Notes: generated by a model not told the origin, from the letters alone. DNA of 64,000 nt from Apilactobacillus apinorum (GCF_001281175.1 NZ_KQ440396.1:584256-648255), one strand, 5' to 3'; counted from the first letter of the stretch, positions 25,703 to 35,313 are shown. Numbers and translations are program-made.

Positions 25703-27436
25703 ATGAACGCACAAGAATTATACAAAACTTGGGCTAACCAACCCAATTTAAACGAATCTGTAAAACATGATTTAAATACCATTAAAAATAATCCAAACGA
25801 AATCAACGATGCTTTTGGCACTAACATGTCATTTGGAACCGCTGGTATGCGTGGTTTAATCGGTGCCGGAATTAACCGTATGAACATCTACACCGTTAGA
25901 CAAGCTACTGAAGGTCTTGCTTCATACATGGATACATTAAGTGATGAAGAAAAGAAACGCGGTGTGGCAATCAGTTTTGATTCTCGTTACCATTCAGAAG
26001 AATTCGCCTACGAAGCTGCTCGTGTTTTAGGACAACATAACATTAAATCATTTGTCTTTGATGATATCCGCCCTACTCCAGAACTATCATTTGCAATTAG
26101 ACACTTACATGCTTTTGCGGGTGTTATGATTACAGCTAGCCATAATCCAATGCAATATAATGGATACAAAATTTACGGTGAAGACGGTGGTCAAATGCCA
26201 CCAAAGGCTTCAGATATGATTACTAGTTTTGTTCGCCAAGCCGAAGATGTATTCGCAATCGAGGTTGCCGACGTCAAAGAATTAAGAAAACAAAAGCTAC
26301 TATCTGTTATTGGCGAAGATGTTGACGCTGCATACTTGGAAAATGTAAAAAATGTTAACGTTAACCACCAATTAATCCAAGAAGTTGGTAAAGACCTAAA
26401 ATTCGTCTACACCCCTCTTCACGGAACTGGAAAAATCATTTGCCGTCGTGCTTTGGATAATGTTGGTTTTAAAAACTATTCATTAGTAAAGGAACAAGCA
26501 ATCGCTGATCCAGAATTTCCAACTGTTGATTTTCCTAATCCGGAATTCGCTTCAGCATTCAATCTAGCAATTCAATTAGGTAATCAAGAAGAAGCTGATG
26601 TATTAATAGCCACTGACCCCGATGCTGATAGACTGGGTGCTGCCGTTCGTCAACCAGATGGTAGCTATGAATTAATGACCGGTAACCAAATCGCATCAGT
26701 CCTATTAGATTACATCTTAACTGCTAAACAAGACGCTAATGATTTACCAGTAAACGGTGCCGTGGTTAAATCAATCGTTTCAACGGAATTAGCTACTAAG
26801 ATTGCTAACCACTATGGTGTTGAGATGCAAAACGTCTTAACTGGATTTAAATACATCGCTGAAAAGATTAAGGATTTTGAAGAAACTAATGAAAATACTT
26901 TCTTATTTGGTTTCGAAGAAAGTTTCGGTTACTTAATCAAACCCTTCGTCCGTGATAAAGATGCCATCCAATCAACTGTTCTACTTGCTGAAGTAGCAGC
27001 ATACTACAAGCACAAGGGTCAAACCTTATATGATGGTCTTCAATCAATTTACCAACTTTATGGATACCATGAAGAAAAGACCATTTCAAAATCATTTGAA
27101 GGTCTTGAAGGTAAGTCTAAGATGGATAACATCATGAACGAATTAAGATCAAATCCATTAACTGAATTCAACGGTCAAAATGTGGAATCATTGGAAGACT
27201 TCGATAAGTCTACTAAAACTAATGCTGATGGTAGCGTGGAAAAAATTCAATTACCTCAAGCTAACGTTTTGAAATATTGGTTGGCTGACGGTACTTGGTT
27301 TGCTATCCGTCCTTCCGGAACAGAGCCTAAAATCAAGTTCTACCTAGGAACTGTCGATGATAATCAAGAAGCTGTAAACACCAAGCTTGAAAGCTATATT
27401 AATGCCGTAGATGCATTAATTGAACAATTAGTTTAA
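25703..27436 (+). CDS. Phosphoglucomutase/phosphomannomutase
   Basis: A 577-residue alpha-D-phosphohexomutase of the PgcA/PGM2 type. Phosphoserine Ser146 lies in TASHNPMQYNGYK, the metal-binding DPDADR is near residue 305, the sugar loop GFEESFGYL near 412, and the phosphate loop RPSGTEPKIK near the C terminus. It interconverts glucose 1- and 6-phosphate, feeding UDP-glucose synthesis; GalE at 13 kb uses that product. GGAG precedes the ATG, and a terminator follows. Confidence 0.93.
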   Translation: MNAQELYKTWANQPNLNESVKHDLNTIKNNPNEINDAFGTNMSFGTAGMRGLIGAGINRMNIYTVRQATEGLASYMDTLSDEEKKRGVAISFDSRYHSEEFAYEAARVLGQHNIKSFVFDDIRPTPELSFAIRHLHAFAGVMITASHNPMQYNGYKIYGEDGGQMPPKASDMITSFVRQAEDVFAIEVADVKELRKQKLLSVIGEDVDAAYLENVKNVNVNHQLIQEVGKDLKFVYTPLHGTGKIICRRALDNVGFKNYSLVKEQAIADPEFPTVDFPNPEFASAFNLAIQLGNQEEADVLIATDPDADRLGAAVRQPDGSYELMTGNQIASVLLDYILTAKQDANDLPVNGAVVKSIVSTELATKIANHYGVEMQNVLTGFKYIAEKIKDFEETNENTFLFGFEESFGYLIKPFVRDKDAIQSTVLLAEVAAYYKHKGQTLYDGLQSIYQLYGYHEEKTISKSFEGLEGKSKMDNIMNELRSNPLTEFNGQNVESLEDFDKSTKTNADGSVEKIQLPQANVLKYWLADGTWFAIRPSGTEPKIKFYLGTVDDNQEAVNTKLESYINAVDALIEQLV

Positions 27437-27442
27437 TTATGA

Positions 27443-27477
27443 AAGTGTTATTAGCAAACGTTAATAACGCTTTTTTA
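27443..27477 (+). terminator. Intrinsic terminator
   Basis: An 11-bp stem with one G-T pair (AAGTGTTATTA and partner) followed by six T, right after the phosphoglucomutase stop. Confidence 0.85.
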
Positions 27478-27531
27478 TTTTTCGTGTTAGAATGAAAGTA
27501 TTAAATTTACCAGACTCGAAAGGACCCTTCT

Positions 27532-28332
27532 ATGAGAGATCAAACATTTTCAGTCGAAATTGAAGCGAATTCACACGATCTTATCCAGATGAAACATTAC
27601 ATCAACAAATGGAAACCAGACTTCGTATCTATCAGTAACTTAAGTCGGTACTCATACGAAGAAATGATCAAATGTGCACAATACATTCAACGAGATTTAA
27701 ACATCCCCGTGATCCTTCACTTAACAGGACTATCGCACACAAAAGAAGAAATCAAAAAAGCTTTCACTGAATTTCGCGAATCAGATATCAAGAATTTATT
27801 GTTAGTTCGTGGTAATCTTCATCATAATATGGAAGTGCAAGATGATTTTAGTTATGCTAGTGATTTGATTGAATACGTGAATCAACTGGATAAAAATGAT
27901 ACCACTAACATTGTGGCTGCTTGTTATCCAGATGTTCATTCATTTGCCGATTCACTAAAAGATGATGTTTTTTATCTCAAGAAAAAAGTGGATAGCGGTG
28001 TTAACAGTCTCATTTCTTTGATGTGCTTTGATAACCATAAAATCTATGACTTTTTAAAAGAAGCACACAAGAAAAGCATAAATATTCCAATTAGAATTGG
28101 GATTATGCCAATTACGGATCCGTTTAAGAAACACTACCTACTACACAATGAAATAGACGTTCCCGAATTTGTTGATGAATCAACAGACATGTTAGATGAT
28201 GGTATTGAATTTGCTGTCGAACAAATTGATGATTTGTACGAACATCATGTCGATGGCATTCATTTGTATACCCAAAACGATTGGGAAGTGTCTGACCGCA
28301 TTTACGAAGAAATCAAACACAATTTTGAATAA
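27532..28332 (+). CDS. Methylenetetrahydrofolate reductase family protein
   Basis: A 266-residue TIM-barrel protein resembling MetF. Recognisable segments are FVSISNL, VILHLTGLSHTKEEI, NLLLVRGN, AACYPDVHSFADSLKDD, LISLMCFDN, IPIRIGIMPITD and VDGIHLYTQND. MetF reduces methylene-THF to methyl-THF with FAD for methionine synthesis. It is slightly short and diverged at positions such as the FVSVTYG motif, so flavin use should not be assumed. No methionine synthase is nearby. The next gene starts 16 nt downstream, so they form an operon. Confidence 0.8.
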   Translation: MRDQTFSVEIEANSHDLIQMKHYINKWKPDFVSISNLSRYSYEEMIKCAQYIQRDLNIPVILHLTGLSHTKEEIKKAFTEFRESDIKNLLLVRGNLHHNMEVQDDFSYASDLIEYVNQLDKNDTTNIVAACYPDVHSFADSLKDDVFYLKKKVDSGVNSLISLMCFDNHKIYDFLKEAHKKSINIPIRIGIMPITDPFKKHYLLHNEIDVPEFVDESTDMLDDGIEFAVEQIDDLYEHHVDGIHLYTQNDWEVSDRIYEEIKHNFE

Positions 28333-28348
28333 AAAGGAGTCTTTGACA

Positions 28349-29560
28349 ATGGCAAACAGTAACGCTGCCGATGACAAACTAGCTCCCAGTAAACAATTGA
28401 CCGCAGAGCAAGCAGAATTGGTTGAACGCATCAAACAATTCTCAATCAATCACATCAGTGATGATAAGCATGCGGTCTTTACTATTTATGGTGATGCTGG
28501 AACTGGTAAATCAGTGATTTTAAGTAAACTATTTTATGATATTCAACAATTAGCTCATGATAAACAAAGTCCGCTTTACAAGAGTCATAACTATTTCCTA
28601 GTTAACCATCCTGAAATTTTAAAAGTATACAAAAAGATGGCAGGAAGTCAGAAAAATGTTTTAAAGAAAAATTTCAACCGTCCTACTTCATTTATTAACC
28701 AAAACGATAAGACGCATGAACCAGTGGATATTACGATTATCGATGAAGCCCACTTATTGTTATCTCGTGGTGATCACTATAATAATTTCTACTATGATAA
28801 TCAGTTGAGCGAAATCATCAAAAGATCACAAATCACGATTTTAGTATTTGACCATCGTCAAGTACTTCGCACTAAATCATTTTGGAATATAGAAAGATTG
28901 CACCATATTATCGATCCATACACAAATGACGAGTATCACTTAACCCATCAATTCAGAATGGCCGCTAGCGATAGTTTGGTTCAATGGATTAATCGTTTTA
29001 CCGATGGAACGTTAACACCACTTCCTAAGGATGCTAAAAAAGATTACGACTTTAGAATTTTTGATAATGCAGAAGAAATGCGGAAATTAATTGTCGAAAA
29101 AAATAATGAGGTTGGGTTATCTAGAATCGTTTCCACTTCTGGATACCCTTCTACGTTAGACGGTGGAAAACATTATGTTTTAGAACCGGATTTCAAAATG
29201 CCGTGGGATCAATATAACTATACGCAAACTCCATGGGCAGAAATCCCAGAAACAATTAACGAAGTGGGTTCAATGTTTACCTGCCAAGGATTTGATTTAA
29301 ACTATGTTGGCGTTATCCTAGGACCCATTATCCATGCTGAAGGTGACCAAATTAAAGTCAACTTAGGTAAATTTACTGACGTTGAATCACTCAAGAAACG
29401 CGCTGATATCACAGATGTCGATGAATTCAATCGAATTAAACAAGAGCTAGTATTAAATTCCGCTAACGTTTTATTAAAACGTGGTGTGAAAGGATTATAT
29501 ATTTTTATATCCAACAAAGACTTACGTGACAAACTTTTAAAAGATTATAATCAATTATAA
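28349..29560 (+). CDS. DUF2075 P-loop ATPase
   Basis: A 403-residue protein with Walker A GDAGTGKS at about residues 51-58 and Walker B DITIIDEAHLLLS at about 131. Downstream helicase-like motifs include LVFDHRQVL and a TCQGFDLNYVGVILGP segment. This is the DUF2075 family, related to superfamily I helicases and found both as core genes and beside mobile elements; its role in lactobacilli is not known. AAGGAG precedes the ATG at 28349; a longer frame overlaps metF and is rejected. A terminator follows. Confidence 0.82.
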   Translation: MANSNAADDKLAPSKQLTAEQAELVERIKQFSINHISDDKHAVFTIYGDAGTGKSVILSKLFYDIQQLAHDKQSPLYKSHNYFLVNHPEILKVYKKMAGSQKNVLKKNFNRPTSFINQNDKTHEPVDITIIDEAHLLLSRGDHYNNFYYDNQLSEIIKRSQITILVFDHRQVLRTKSFWNIERLHHIIDPYTNDEYHLTHQFRMAASDSLVQWINRFTDGTLTPLPKDAKKDYDFRIFDNAEEMRKLIVEKNNEVGLSRIVSTSGYPSTLDGGKHYVLEPDFKMPWDQYNYTQTPWAEIPETINEVGSMFTCQGFDLNYVGVILGPIIHAEGDQIKVNLGKFTDVESLKKRADITDVDEFNRIKQELVLNSANVLLKRGVKGLYIFISNKDLRDKLLKDYNQL

Positions 29561-29594
29561 AAACCGATAAAATGAGAATTTTATCGGCTTTTTT
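29561..29594 (+). terminator. Intrinsic terminator
   Basis: A 10-bp stem (CCGATAAAAT and complement) with a 4-nt loop and six T, directly after the DUF2075 gene. Confidence 0.85.
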
Positions 29595-29646
29595 ATTAAT
29601 TAACTGATATAATTATCCACAATCATATTTTTTAGGAGGCTCACTC

Positions 29647-31452
29647 ATGAAATATTCTTTAAATTGGGATTTAGATTCAATTTTCCCAGGTGGTTTACAC
29701 GGAAAAGCGTTAACTGAAAAGATACAAGTAATTGGTGAATCAATCAACACTTTCCGTGATGCGATTAACGATTACCATTTTACTGATGACGACGAACACT
29801 TTACTCGTTTTACAGAACTAACCGACTTCATTCAAAAGATTCAAGCTGGTATCGTTCAAACTGGTATGTACATTAGCGGTAAACATTCAGAAGATGTTAA
29901 TAACGAAGAAGTAACTCCATTAATTGATAAGATTCAATCATTAGACGTTAAAGCCGCTCAAATTAGTCAATTACTACAAAAGAAGTTAGCATCATTATCT
30001 GACGATGCATTCGAAAAGTTAATTACTGAACCCTCACTACATAAAATCATTTTCTCTTTGAACGAACAACGTCATTTTGGTCAAGAATTATTAGATGACA
30101 ACGAAGAAGCCATCATCGCTGAAATGAATTTGGAAGGCCTAAGTGCATGGTCAAACCATTACAGCACATTAGTTTCTTCAGTCCAAGTTGATTTCAAAGA
30201 TAACGAAGGCAATCCTAAGACCCTATCAGCAGGACAAGCTGATAACGAAATTCTAGGAAATGCAGATCCTAAATACCGTGCTGAATTAATGCCTAAATGG
30301 GAAGAAGCATGGGGCGACAAACAAAACCTATTTGCTGATACTTTAAACCATGTTTCAGGAAGTCGTTTATTAGACTATCGTTTCCATGGTACTGACGATT
30401 TCTTGAAATACCCACTAGAATTAAACCGCATGTCTCAAAAGACATTGGATACAATGTGGAAAGTGGTCGATGCTAATAAAGATGTTTTAATCGATTTCTT
30501 AAATCGTAAAGCTCAATTAATCGGCAAAGAACAAATTGGCTGGGAAGACGTTGCTGCACCACTTAATATCGGTGACGGTGAAGTCAAAACATTCACATAC
30601 GATGAAGCCGCTGAATTTATCATTAAACAATTCAATAGTTTCTCACCTAAGATGGCTCAATTAGCACAACGTGCATTTGAAAACCAATGGATTGAAGCTG
30701 AAAATCGTCCAGGTAAAGAACCAGGTGGTTACATGGAAAGCCTTCCAGAAACTGGTGAATCTAGAATTTTCTTAACTTTCACTGGTTCACCTAACGACGC
30801 ATCAACAATTGCGCACGAATTAGGTCATGCTTTCCACAGTAGCGTGATGAACGAACTACCTTACTTCCGTCAAGATTATGCGATGAACGTTGCGGAAACA
30901 GCATCCACTTTCAGTGAATTAATCGTTTCTGACGCCAACGTTAAAGAAGCACAAACTGACGAAGAAAAGATTAACCTATTAAACGCAAAGATGGATAATC
31001 CTGTTGCGATGTTCTTAAACATTCATGCTCGTTTTATTTTTGAAAAGAAATTCTACGAAAAACGTAAAGATGGTGTTCTAACTGCCAGCGAAATCAACGA
31101 CTTAATGTTAGATGCACAAAAAGAAGCGTATGATAACTCACTATCAACTTACTCTACTCATTTCTGGGAAAGCAAGATGCATTTCTACTTTGATGATGTA
31201 CCTTTCTACAACTTCCCATACACATTTGGTTACCTATTCAGCTTAGGTATCTATGCCAAAGCTCAAGAAAGTGATAACTTTGAAGATCAATACATCGCAT
31301 TACTTCAAGACACTGCTAACATGTCTACTGAAGAATTAGCTATGAAACATCTAGGTGTTGATTTAACTAAACCAGACTTCTGGGAAGATGGCGTTAAGCT
31401 AATCCAAAAAGATGTCGATGAATTTATTCGTTTAACAGAAAAATATGTATAA
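29647..31452 (+). CDS. M3 family oligoendopeptidase
   Basis: A 601-residue zinc metallopeptidase of the M3 family. The HELGH zinc motif is at residues 390-394 (ASTIAHELGHAFHS) and the third ligand Glu is in the following NVAETASTFSE. It resembles PepF-type oligoendopeptidases that trim peptides of moderate length in the cytoplasm after import. AGGAGG precedes the ATG. Monocistronic between two terminators. Confidence 0.9.
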   Translation: MKYSLNWDLDSIFPGGLHGKALTEKIQVIGESINTFRDAINDYHFTDDDEHFTRFTELTDFIQKIQAGIVQTGMYISGKHSEDVNNEEVTPLIDKIQSLDVKAAQISQLLQKKLASLSDDAFEKLITEPSLHKIIFSLNEQRHFGQELLDDNEEAIIAEMNLEGLSAWSNHYSTLVSSVQVDFKDNEGNPKTLSAGQADNEILGNADPKYRAELMPKWEEAWGDKQNLFADTLNHVSGSRLLDYRFHGTDDFLKYPLELNRMSQKTLDTMWKVVDANKDVLIDFLNRKAQLIGKEQIGWEDVAAPLNIGDGEVKTFTYDEAAEFIIKQFNSFSPKMAQLAQRAFENQWIEAENRPGKEPGGYMESLPETGESRIFLTFTGSPNDASTIAHELGHAFHSSVMNELPYFRQDYAMNVAETASTFSELIVSDANVKEAQTDEEKINLLNAKMDNPVAMFLNIHARFIFEKKFYEKRKDGVLTASEINDLMLDAQKEAYDNSLSTYSTHFWESKMHFYFDDVPFYNFPYTFGYLFSLGIYAKAQESDNFEDQYIALLQDTANMSTEELAMKHLGVDLTKPDFWEDGVKLIQKDVDEFIRLTEKYV

Positions 31453-31481
31453 AAAAAGAGCATCCAATGGATGCTCTTTTA
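31451..31481. terminator. Bidirectional intrinsic terminator
   Basis: Stem GAGCATCC/GGATGCTC flanked by A and T runs between two convergent genes (M3 peptidase and C39-like protein). Confidence 0.85.
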
Positions 31482-31488
31482 ATTTATC

Positions 31489-32511
31489 CTAGTGAACTAG
31501 AACTGCCTTACGACCTTCTTGGTTGTATAGCTTCATAAATTGACTAGTTGAAACCCAAAATACTGGGTTATTCTTGTTTGATTTCATTTGTGATTCCCAT
31601 GATGATGGATCTGCCATCTTGAAGTAACCACGTTTGTAACCAACAACTACTAAGGTGTGACCAGTAGCTTTTCTCATTCTGTATCCAGTAGCAGCGATAA
31701 CTGGGTTACCGTGTTCGACTTCGTAAATAATCTTTGATTTAGAAGCACCGGTAATGTTGTAAACACTCTTTCTGAATTGACGACCGAATTTAGCTAGTGC
31801 CTTAGGGTAAATAGTCCAATCTTGGTTAGTGTTGTTAACCGCGTATGGGTTACCAACAAATCCCTTGTTTTGGTCATATTTAGCACGAGGCATTCTCTTT
31901 AAGAAGTAGTTTAAACCGTGGTTCAAACCAACGCTCTTAGTTGATAGTGCCATCTTTAGGGCTGTAGCTTCACAACCATTTGGTGCATCAAATGGGAAGT
32001 GTTGACTAGTGTATACAAATGGTAATTCGTATACGTTAGTAGTACTTAGGTATGTGGCGTTAATCCAACCTAAAGTCTTACCTTGGTAAATTACTTGGTA
32101 GTAAGTTCTTTCAGCAGAAGTTGCTACCTTGTTTAGTTGAACTAGTTGACCATTTAAGTTAACTGTCTTTAGTAGCTTAGTTCCACGGTTGTATGGACCA
32201 GCAAAGACCTTAACGTTGTCAGTATTAATGATTCGCGCATTTTCAGATTTTGCAGATTTGATTGTAAAATCGACATGATTAACAAATTCTGTTTCAGTAT
32301 CTGTGGTGTTTGAACCATTAGTTGTACTAGTATTTGTGTTAGTACCTTCTTGACTAGTAGTTGTACTTGTTTGGCTAGAACTATTTGAACTAGCTTCAGT
32401 AGTTTGTTGACTACCGTTTTCATCAGCATTAGCAGTTGCATTACCATTAATTGTTAGTGCAGCAACCCCCAAAAACATTACCAATCCCAATGATGATAAT
32501 ATTTTCTTCAT
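31489..32511 (-). CDS. Secreted C39-like cysteine peptidase with SH3-like domain
   Basis: A 340-residue secreted protein: signal peptide about 1-29 (cut after ATANA), a Ser/Thr/Gln-rich linker to about 75, an SH3b/GW-like wall-binding region at about 95-160, then a C39-like peptidase domain. The likely nucleophile Cys180 is in APNGCEATALKMAL, with His in TGHTLVVVGYK and Asp in MADPSSWE. Proteins like this are common in lactobacilli; substrates are unknown. GGAG lies 8 nt before the ATG at 32511. A WalR-like box lies about 90-105 nt upstream (32599-32615). Confidence 0.82.
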   Translation of the reverse strand: MKKILSSLGLVMFLGVAALTINGNATANADENGSQQTTEASSNSSSQTSTTTSQEGTNTNTSTTNGSNTTDTETEFVNHVDFTIKSAKSENARIINTDNVKVFAGPYNRGTKLLKTVNLNGQLVQLNKVATSAERTYYQVIYQGKTLGWINATYLSTTNVYELPFVYTSQHFPFDAPNGCEATALKMALSTKSVGLNHGLNYFLKRMPRAKYDQNKGFVGNPYAVNNTNQDWTIYPKALAKFGRQFRKSVYNITGASKSKIIYEVEHGNPVIAATGYRMRKATGHTLVVVGYKRGYFKMADPSSWESQMKSNKNNPVFWVSTSQFMKLYNQEGRKAVLVH

Positions 32512-32598
32512 AAATTCCACTCCATCCATAAAAATTAATATATTTTATGTTTCTAATATAATACAAATAAAAACCGAATAATAATATTATGCACTCTT

Positions 32599-32615
32599 GT
32601 AAGAAAATCTTAACA
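32599..32615 (-). promoter_or_regulatory. WalR-like box before C39 gene
   Basis: Minus strand TGTTAA-GATTT-TCTTAC matches the WalR (YycF) consensus TGTWAH-N5-TGTWAH at 11 of 12 positions. Two further such boxes precede other wall enzymes in this window. Confidence 0.45.
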
Positions 32616-32642
32616 TTTTGGTAATATTTTTGACACGAGACT

Positions 32643-32676
32643 AAAAAAAGACACAGTCATGAAAACTGTGTCTTTG
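32643..32676 (-). terminator. Intrinsic terminator of ABC-F gene
   Basis: An 11-bp stem (AAAGACACAGT and complement), 7-nt loop, and a T run on the minus strand. Confidence 0.85.
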
Positions 32677-32680
32677 CTTT

Positions 32681-34303
32681 TTAGTAAAGTTCTTCAACTT
32701 GCTTTTGAACATCTGGATGATTTACGAAATCATCATAGTGAGTATCGGCTCTTTGAACCATCCCTTTATCAGATACTTCAATAATGTGATCAGCGATAGT
32801 TTGAACAAATTCTCTATCATGTGAAGTGAAGATAATTGAACCGTTAAACGGAATTAGACTGTCATTTAATGCAGTAATTGATTCCATGTCCAAATGGTTG
32901 GTTGGGTCATCTAAAATCAATACATTTCCTTTTTGAAGCATCATCTTAGATAACATACAACGAACCTTTTCGCCCCCTGACAATACCTTGATTTGCTTTT
33001 GAATATTGTCTCCAGAGAATAGCATCCTTCCTAAGAAACTACGTAAGAATGGATCGTCACTTTCTTCTTTAGATGCGTATTGTCTTAACCAATCAATGAT
33101 AGTTAATGAATCGTCATCGAAGTCAGAGTTAATGTTCTTTGGCATGTAAGTAGCTTTAGTGGTTTGGCCCCAAACTACTTCACCTTCATCAGGTGCCATC
33201 TTACCGGCTAAGATTTGCATTAAAGTAGTAGTAGCTAAATCATTTCTACTAATGATAGCAGTCTTTTCACCTGGTCTTAATGTAAATGTGATGTTATCCA
33301 AAATCTTCTTACCATCAATTGTCTTAGAAATGTTCTTCACTGAAACTAAATCGTTTCCTAAATCACGTTCTTTTTCAAACTTAATGAATGGGTATTTACG
33401 TGAAGATGGTTGAATATCATCTAGTGTAATCTTGTCTAATTGTTTCTTTCTAGAAGTTGCTTGTTTTGACTTAGAAGCGTTGGCAGAGAATCGAGCGATA
33501 AATTCTTTCAATTCTTTGATTTGATCTTCTTTCTTAGCGTTAGCATCTTGACGTAACTTAGCAGCTAATTGACTTGATTTCAACCAAAAGTCGTAGTTAC
33601 CCACGTATAGTGAAATCTTCTTGAAATCAACGTCACACATCATTGTACATACTTGGTTTAAGAAGTATCTATCATGAGAAACTACAATCGCGATGTTTTC
33701 GTAATCAGCTAAAAACTCTTGTAGCCATTCAACGGTATGGTTATCCAAACCGTTGGTAGGTTCATCAAGTAATAGAATATCTGGATTACCAAATAATGCT
33801 TGAGCTAATAAGACCTTCACCTTTTGACCTTCAGTTAGTTCACTCATCTTTTCATTGTGTAATGATTCATCAATTCCTACGTTTTGTAGTAATTGTGAAG
33901 CATCTGCTTCGGCGTTCCATCCGTCCATTTCGGCGAATTCACCTTCTAATTCAGCAGCTTTTACTCCATCTTCATCAGAAAAATCTTCTTTAGCGTATAA
34001 AGCATCCTTTTCTTTCATGATCTTGTATAACTTTTCGTGTCCTTGAATCACAGTGTCTAAAACTTCAAATTCTTCAAAGCCATAGTGATCTTGGTTCAAA
34101 CTAGAAATTCGTTCATTCTTACCGATTGAGATACTACCTGTGGTGGGTTCAATCTTTCCTTCTAGCATTTTTAGAAAAGTTGATTTACCAGCACCATTGG
34201 CCCCGATAACCCCATAACAGTTACCTGGTGTGAATTTAAGGTTTACATCTTCATATAACTTTTTACCTGAAAAATGTAATCCCATATTAGTGACAGTTAT
34301 CAT
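32681..34303 (-). CDS. ABC-F family ATPase (YbiT/YkpA-like)
   Basis: A 540-residue protein with two ABC ATPase domains and no membrane segment. Walker A GANGAGKS is at 34-41, the first signature LTEGQKVKVLL, then Walker B ILLLDEPTNGLD; the interdomain linker is at about 230-300, and the second domain carries signature LSGGEKVRCML. It is a ribosome-associated ABC-F factor; the closest look is YbiT/YkpA, a housekeeping-type clade, though other ABC-F proteins give resistance to ribosome-binding antibiotics. GGAGG lies 6 nt before the ATG at 34303. A terminator and a 13-codon leader peptide lie immediately upstream, suggesting attenuation. Confidence 0.9.
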   Translation of the reverse strand: MITVTNMGLHFSGKKLYEDVNLKFTPGNCYGVIGANGAGKSTFLKMLEGKIEPTTGSISIGKNERISSLNQDHYGFEEFEVLDTVIQGHEKLYKIMKEKDALYAKEDFSDEDGVKAAELEGEFAEMDGWNAEADASQLLQNVGIDESLHNEKMSELTEGQKVKVLLAQALFGNPDILLLDEPTNGLDNHTVEWLQEFLADYENIAIVVSHDRYFLNQVCTMMCDVDFKKISLYVGNYDFWLKSSQLAAKLRQDANAKKEDQIKELKEFIARFSANASKSKQATSRKKQLDKITLDDIQPSSRKYPFIKFEKERDLGNDLVSVKNISKTIDGKKILDNITFTLRPGEKTAIISRNDLATTTLMQILAGKMAPDEGEVVWGQTTKATYMPKNINSDFDDDSLTIIDWLRQYASKEESDDPFLRSFLGRMLFSGDNIQKQIKVLSGGEKVRCMLSKMMLQKGNVLILDDPTNHLDMESITALNDSLIPFNGSIIFTSHDREFVQTIADHIIEVSDKGMVQRADTHYDDFVNHPDVQKQVEELY

Positions 34304-34329
34304 TTCATACCTCCATCTAATCAATTTAA

Positions 34330-34371
34330 TTAAAAACAGCCCTTGGTCCTCAATCGAATCAAGAGCTGCAT
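34330..34371 (-). CDS. Candidate leader peptide MQLLIRLRTKGCF
   Basis: A 13-codon frame inside the ABC-F leader. It contains Arg-Leu-Arg, the +X+ motif at which macrolide-bound ribosomes stall (known from the ErmD leader). The coding bases form most of the terminator hairpin at 34337-34368, so a stalled ribosome would open it. The ribosome site is poor (A-rich, no AGGAGG), which is the main weakness. Translation has not been shown. Confidence 0.45.
   Translation of the reverse strand: MQLLIRLRTKGCF
34332..34368 (-). terminator. Attenuator terminator before ABC-F gene
   Basis: Stem CAGCTCTTG/CAAGGGCTG (9 bp, one G-U), 14-nt loop, then five T on the minus strand. It lies about 30 nt before the ABC-F start. 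GAATCAA just upstream (34379-34385) is perfectly complementary to TTGATTC (34356-34362) in the 5' arm and loop, giving a ready antiterminator. It may also stop read-through from the SDR gene. Confidence 0.75.
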
Positions 34372-34402
34372 TATTTTATTGATTCTTTTAATAACTCAAA
34401 TA

Positions 34403-34431
34403 ACAATATCACATGAAATCAGTTCAGACAA
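34403..34431 (-). promoter_or_regulatory. Putative ABC-F promoter
   Basis: Minus strand TTGTCT (34426-34431), 17 nt, TATTGT (34403-34408). The start would be near 34396, giving a leader of about 93 nt that holds the leader peptide and terminator. Confidence 0.45.
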
Positions 34432-34450
34432 GCTAATTTATACAAACTAA

Positions 34451-35077
34451 CTATTTGGCAGTGATTTCTAAAATTTGGTGAATTGTTTGGTCATTATGAA
34501 TTGCATCAACAACAAATTGGGCTACATCTAATCTTGCGATATGCATCCCTGCTTCACGTTTTTCAACGACTTGAACTTGATTACTTTGGTCGTCGAAGGT
34601 TAAAGCAGAAGGTCTTACGATAGTGTAATCTAGACCACTATTACGCAAATGAACATCTGCGTAATGTTTAGCAATGTAGTATGCGTGTAATCCTGAATCT
34701 GCCCAGAAACTACGGTCATCTGCACCCATTGCACTAACCATTAGATAACGTTTTACCCCTGCTTGCTTAGCAGCTAACATTGATTTAATTGCACCATCTA
34801 AATCGATAATCATTGTTTGGTCATCTCCAGTCGCACCACCTGAACCAGCAGAGAAGATGATTTGTTCGACTTGATTGTCTTGGTATAGCTTAGCCATATC
34901 TTCAATCGTACCGTCTAAATCGAATTCAATTGGTTGAACATTTTCAAATTCAACATATTCACCAAATTGTTTTTCGCTTCGAACACCCGCTAGAACTTGG
35001 TCGCCATCTTGTCCTAGTTTTTCTACGATATGAATTCCCACATTACCATGGGCTCCAATTACTAAAATTTTAGCCAT
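34451..35077 (-). CDS. NAD(P)-binding SDR/NmrA-like protein
   Basis: A 208-residue atypical short-chain dehydrogenase. N-terminal cofactor motif GAHGNVGIHIV at residues 8-18; the segment YLMVSAMGADD and YIAKHYAD replace the usual catalytic motif, and TIVRPSAL is typical of the NAD(P)H-binding (YwnB/YhfK-like) family. Probably a cytoplasmic oxidoreductase or redox-sensing protein; substrate unknown. AGGAGAGC precedes the ATG. Confidence 0.82.
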   Translation of the reverse strand: MAKILVIGAHGNVGIHIVEKLGQDGDQVLAGVRSEKQFGEYVEFENVQPIEFDLDGTIEDMAKLYQDNQVEQIIFSAGSGGATGDDQTMIIDLDGAIKSMLAAKQAGVKRYLMVSAMGADDRSFWADSGLHAYYIAKHYADVHLRNSGLDYTIVRPSALTFDDQSNQVQVVEKREAGMHIARLDVAQFVVDAIHNDQTIHQILEITAK

Positions 35078-35207
35078 AATAAAGCTCTCCTTTTTGCTTA
35101 CTTATTGTTAGCATTCTATCAAGAATGGATTTAATTTTAAAGTATCTTGAATCGTCAACTAAATTCGATTCAAAATTATACAACAATAAGTTTTTAAGTA
35201 TAAATGG

Positions 35208-35235
35208 TTGAAATAATTAAAAAAGAGAATATAAT
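35208..35235 (+). promoter_or_regulatory. Promoter of orphan RNA locus
   Basis: TTGAAA (35208-35213), 16 nt, TATAAT (35230-35235). It reads rightward into a region with a 31-aa reading frame, long inverted repeats and a strong terminator, but no large gene. Confidence 0.6.
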
Positions 35236-35313
35236 ACGATTAACGATTAAGCATTCTGTCACGTGACCTATCAAATCTTATTCGTTAAATTCGAAAAGTA
35301 AGGAGATTATCGC

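Noticed and set aside
28196..28348. N-terminal extension of the DUF2075 gene into metF
   Set aside because: The ATG at 28349 has an ideal AAGGAG, and the extension overlaps a real gene.
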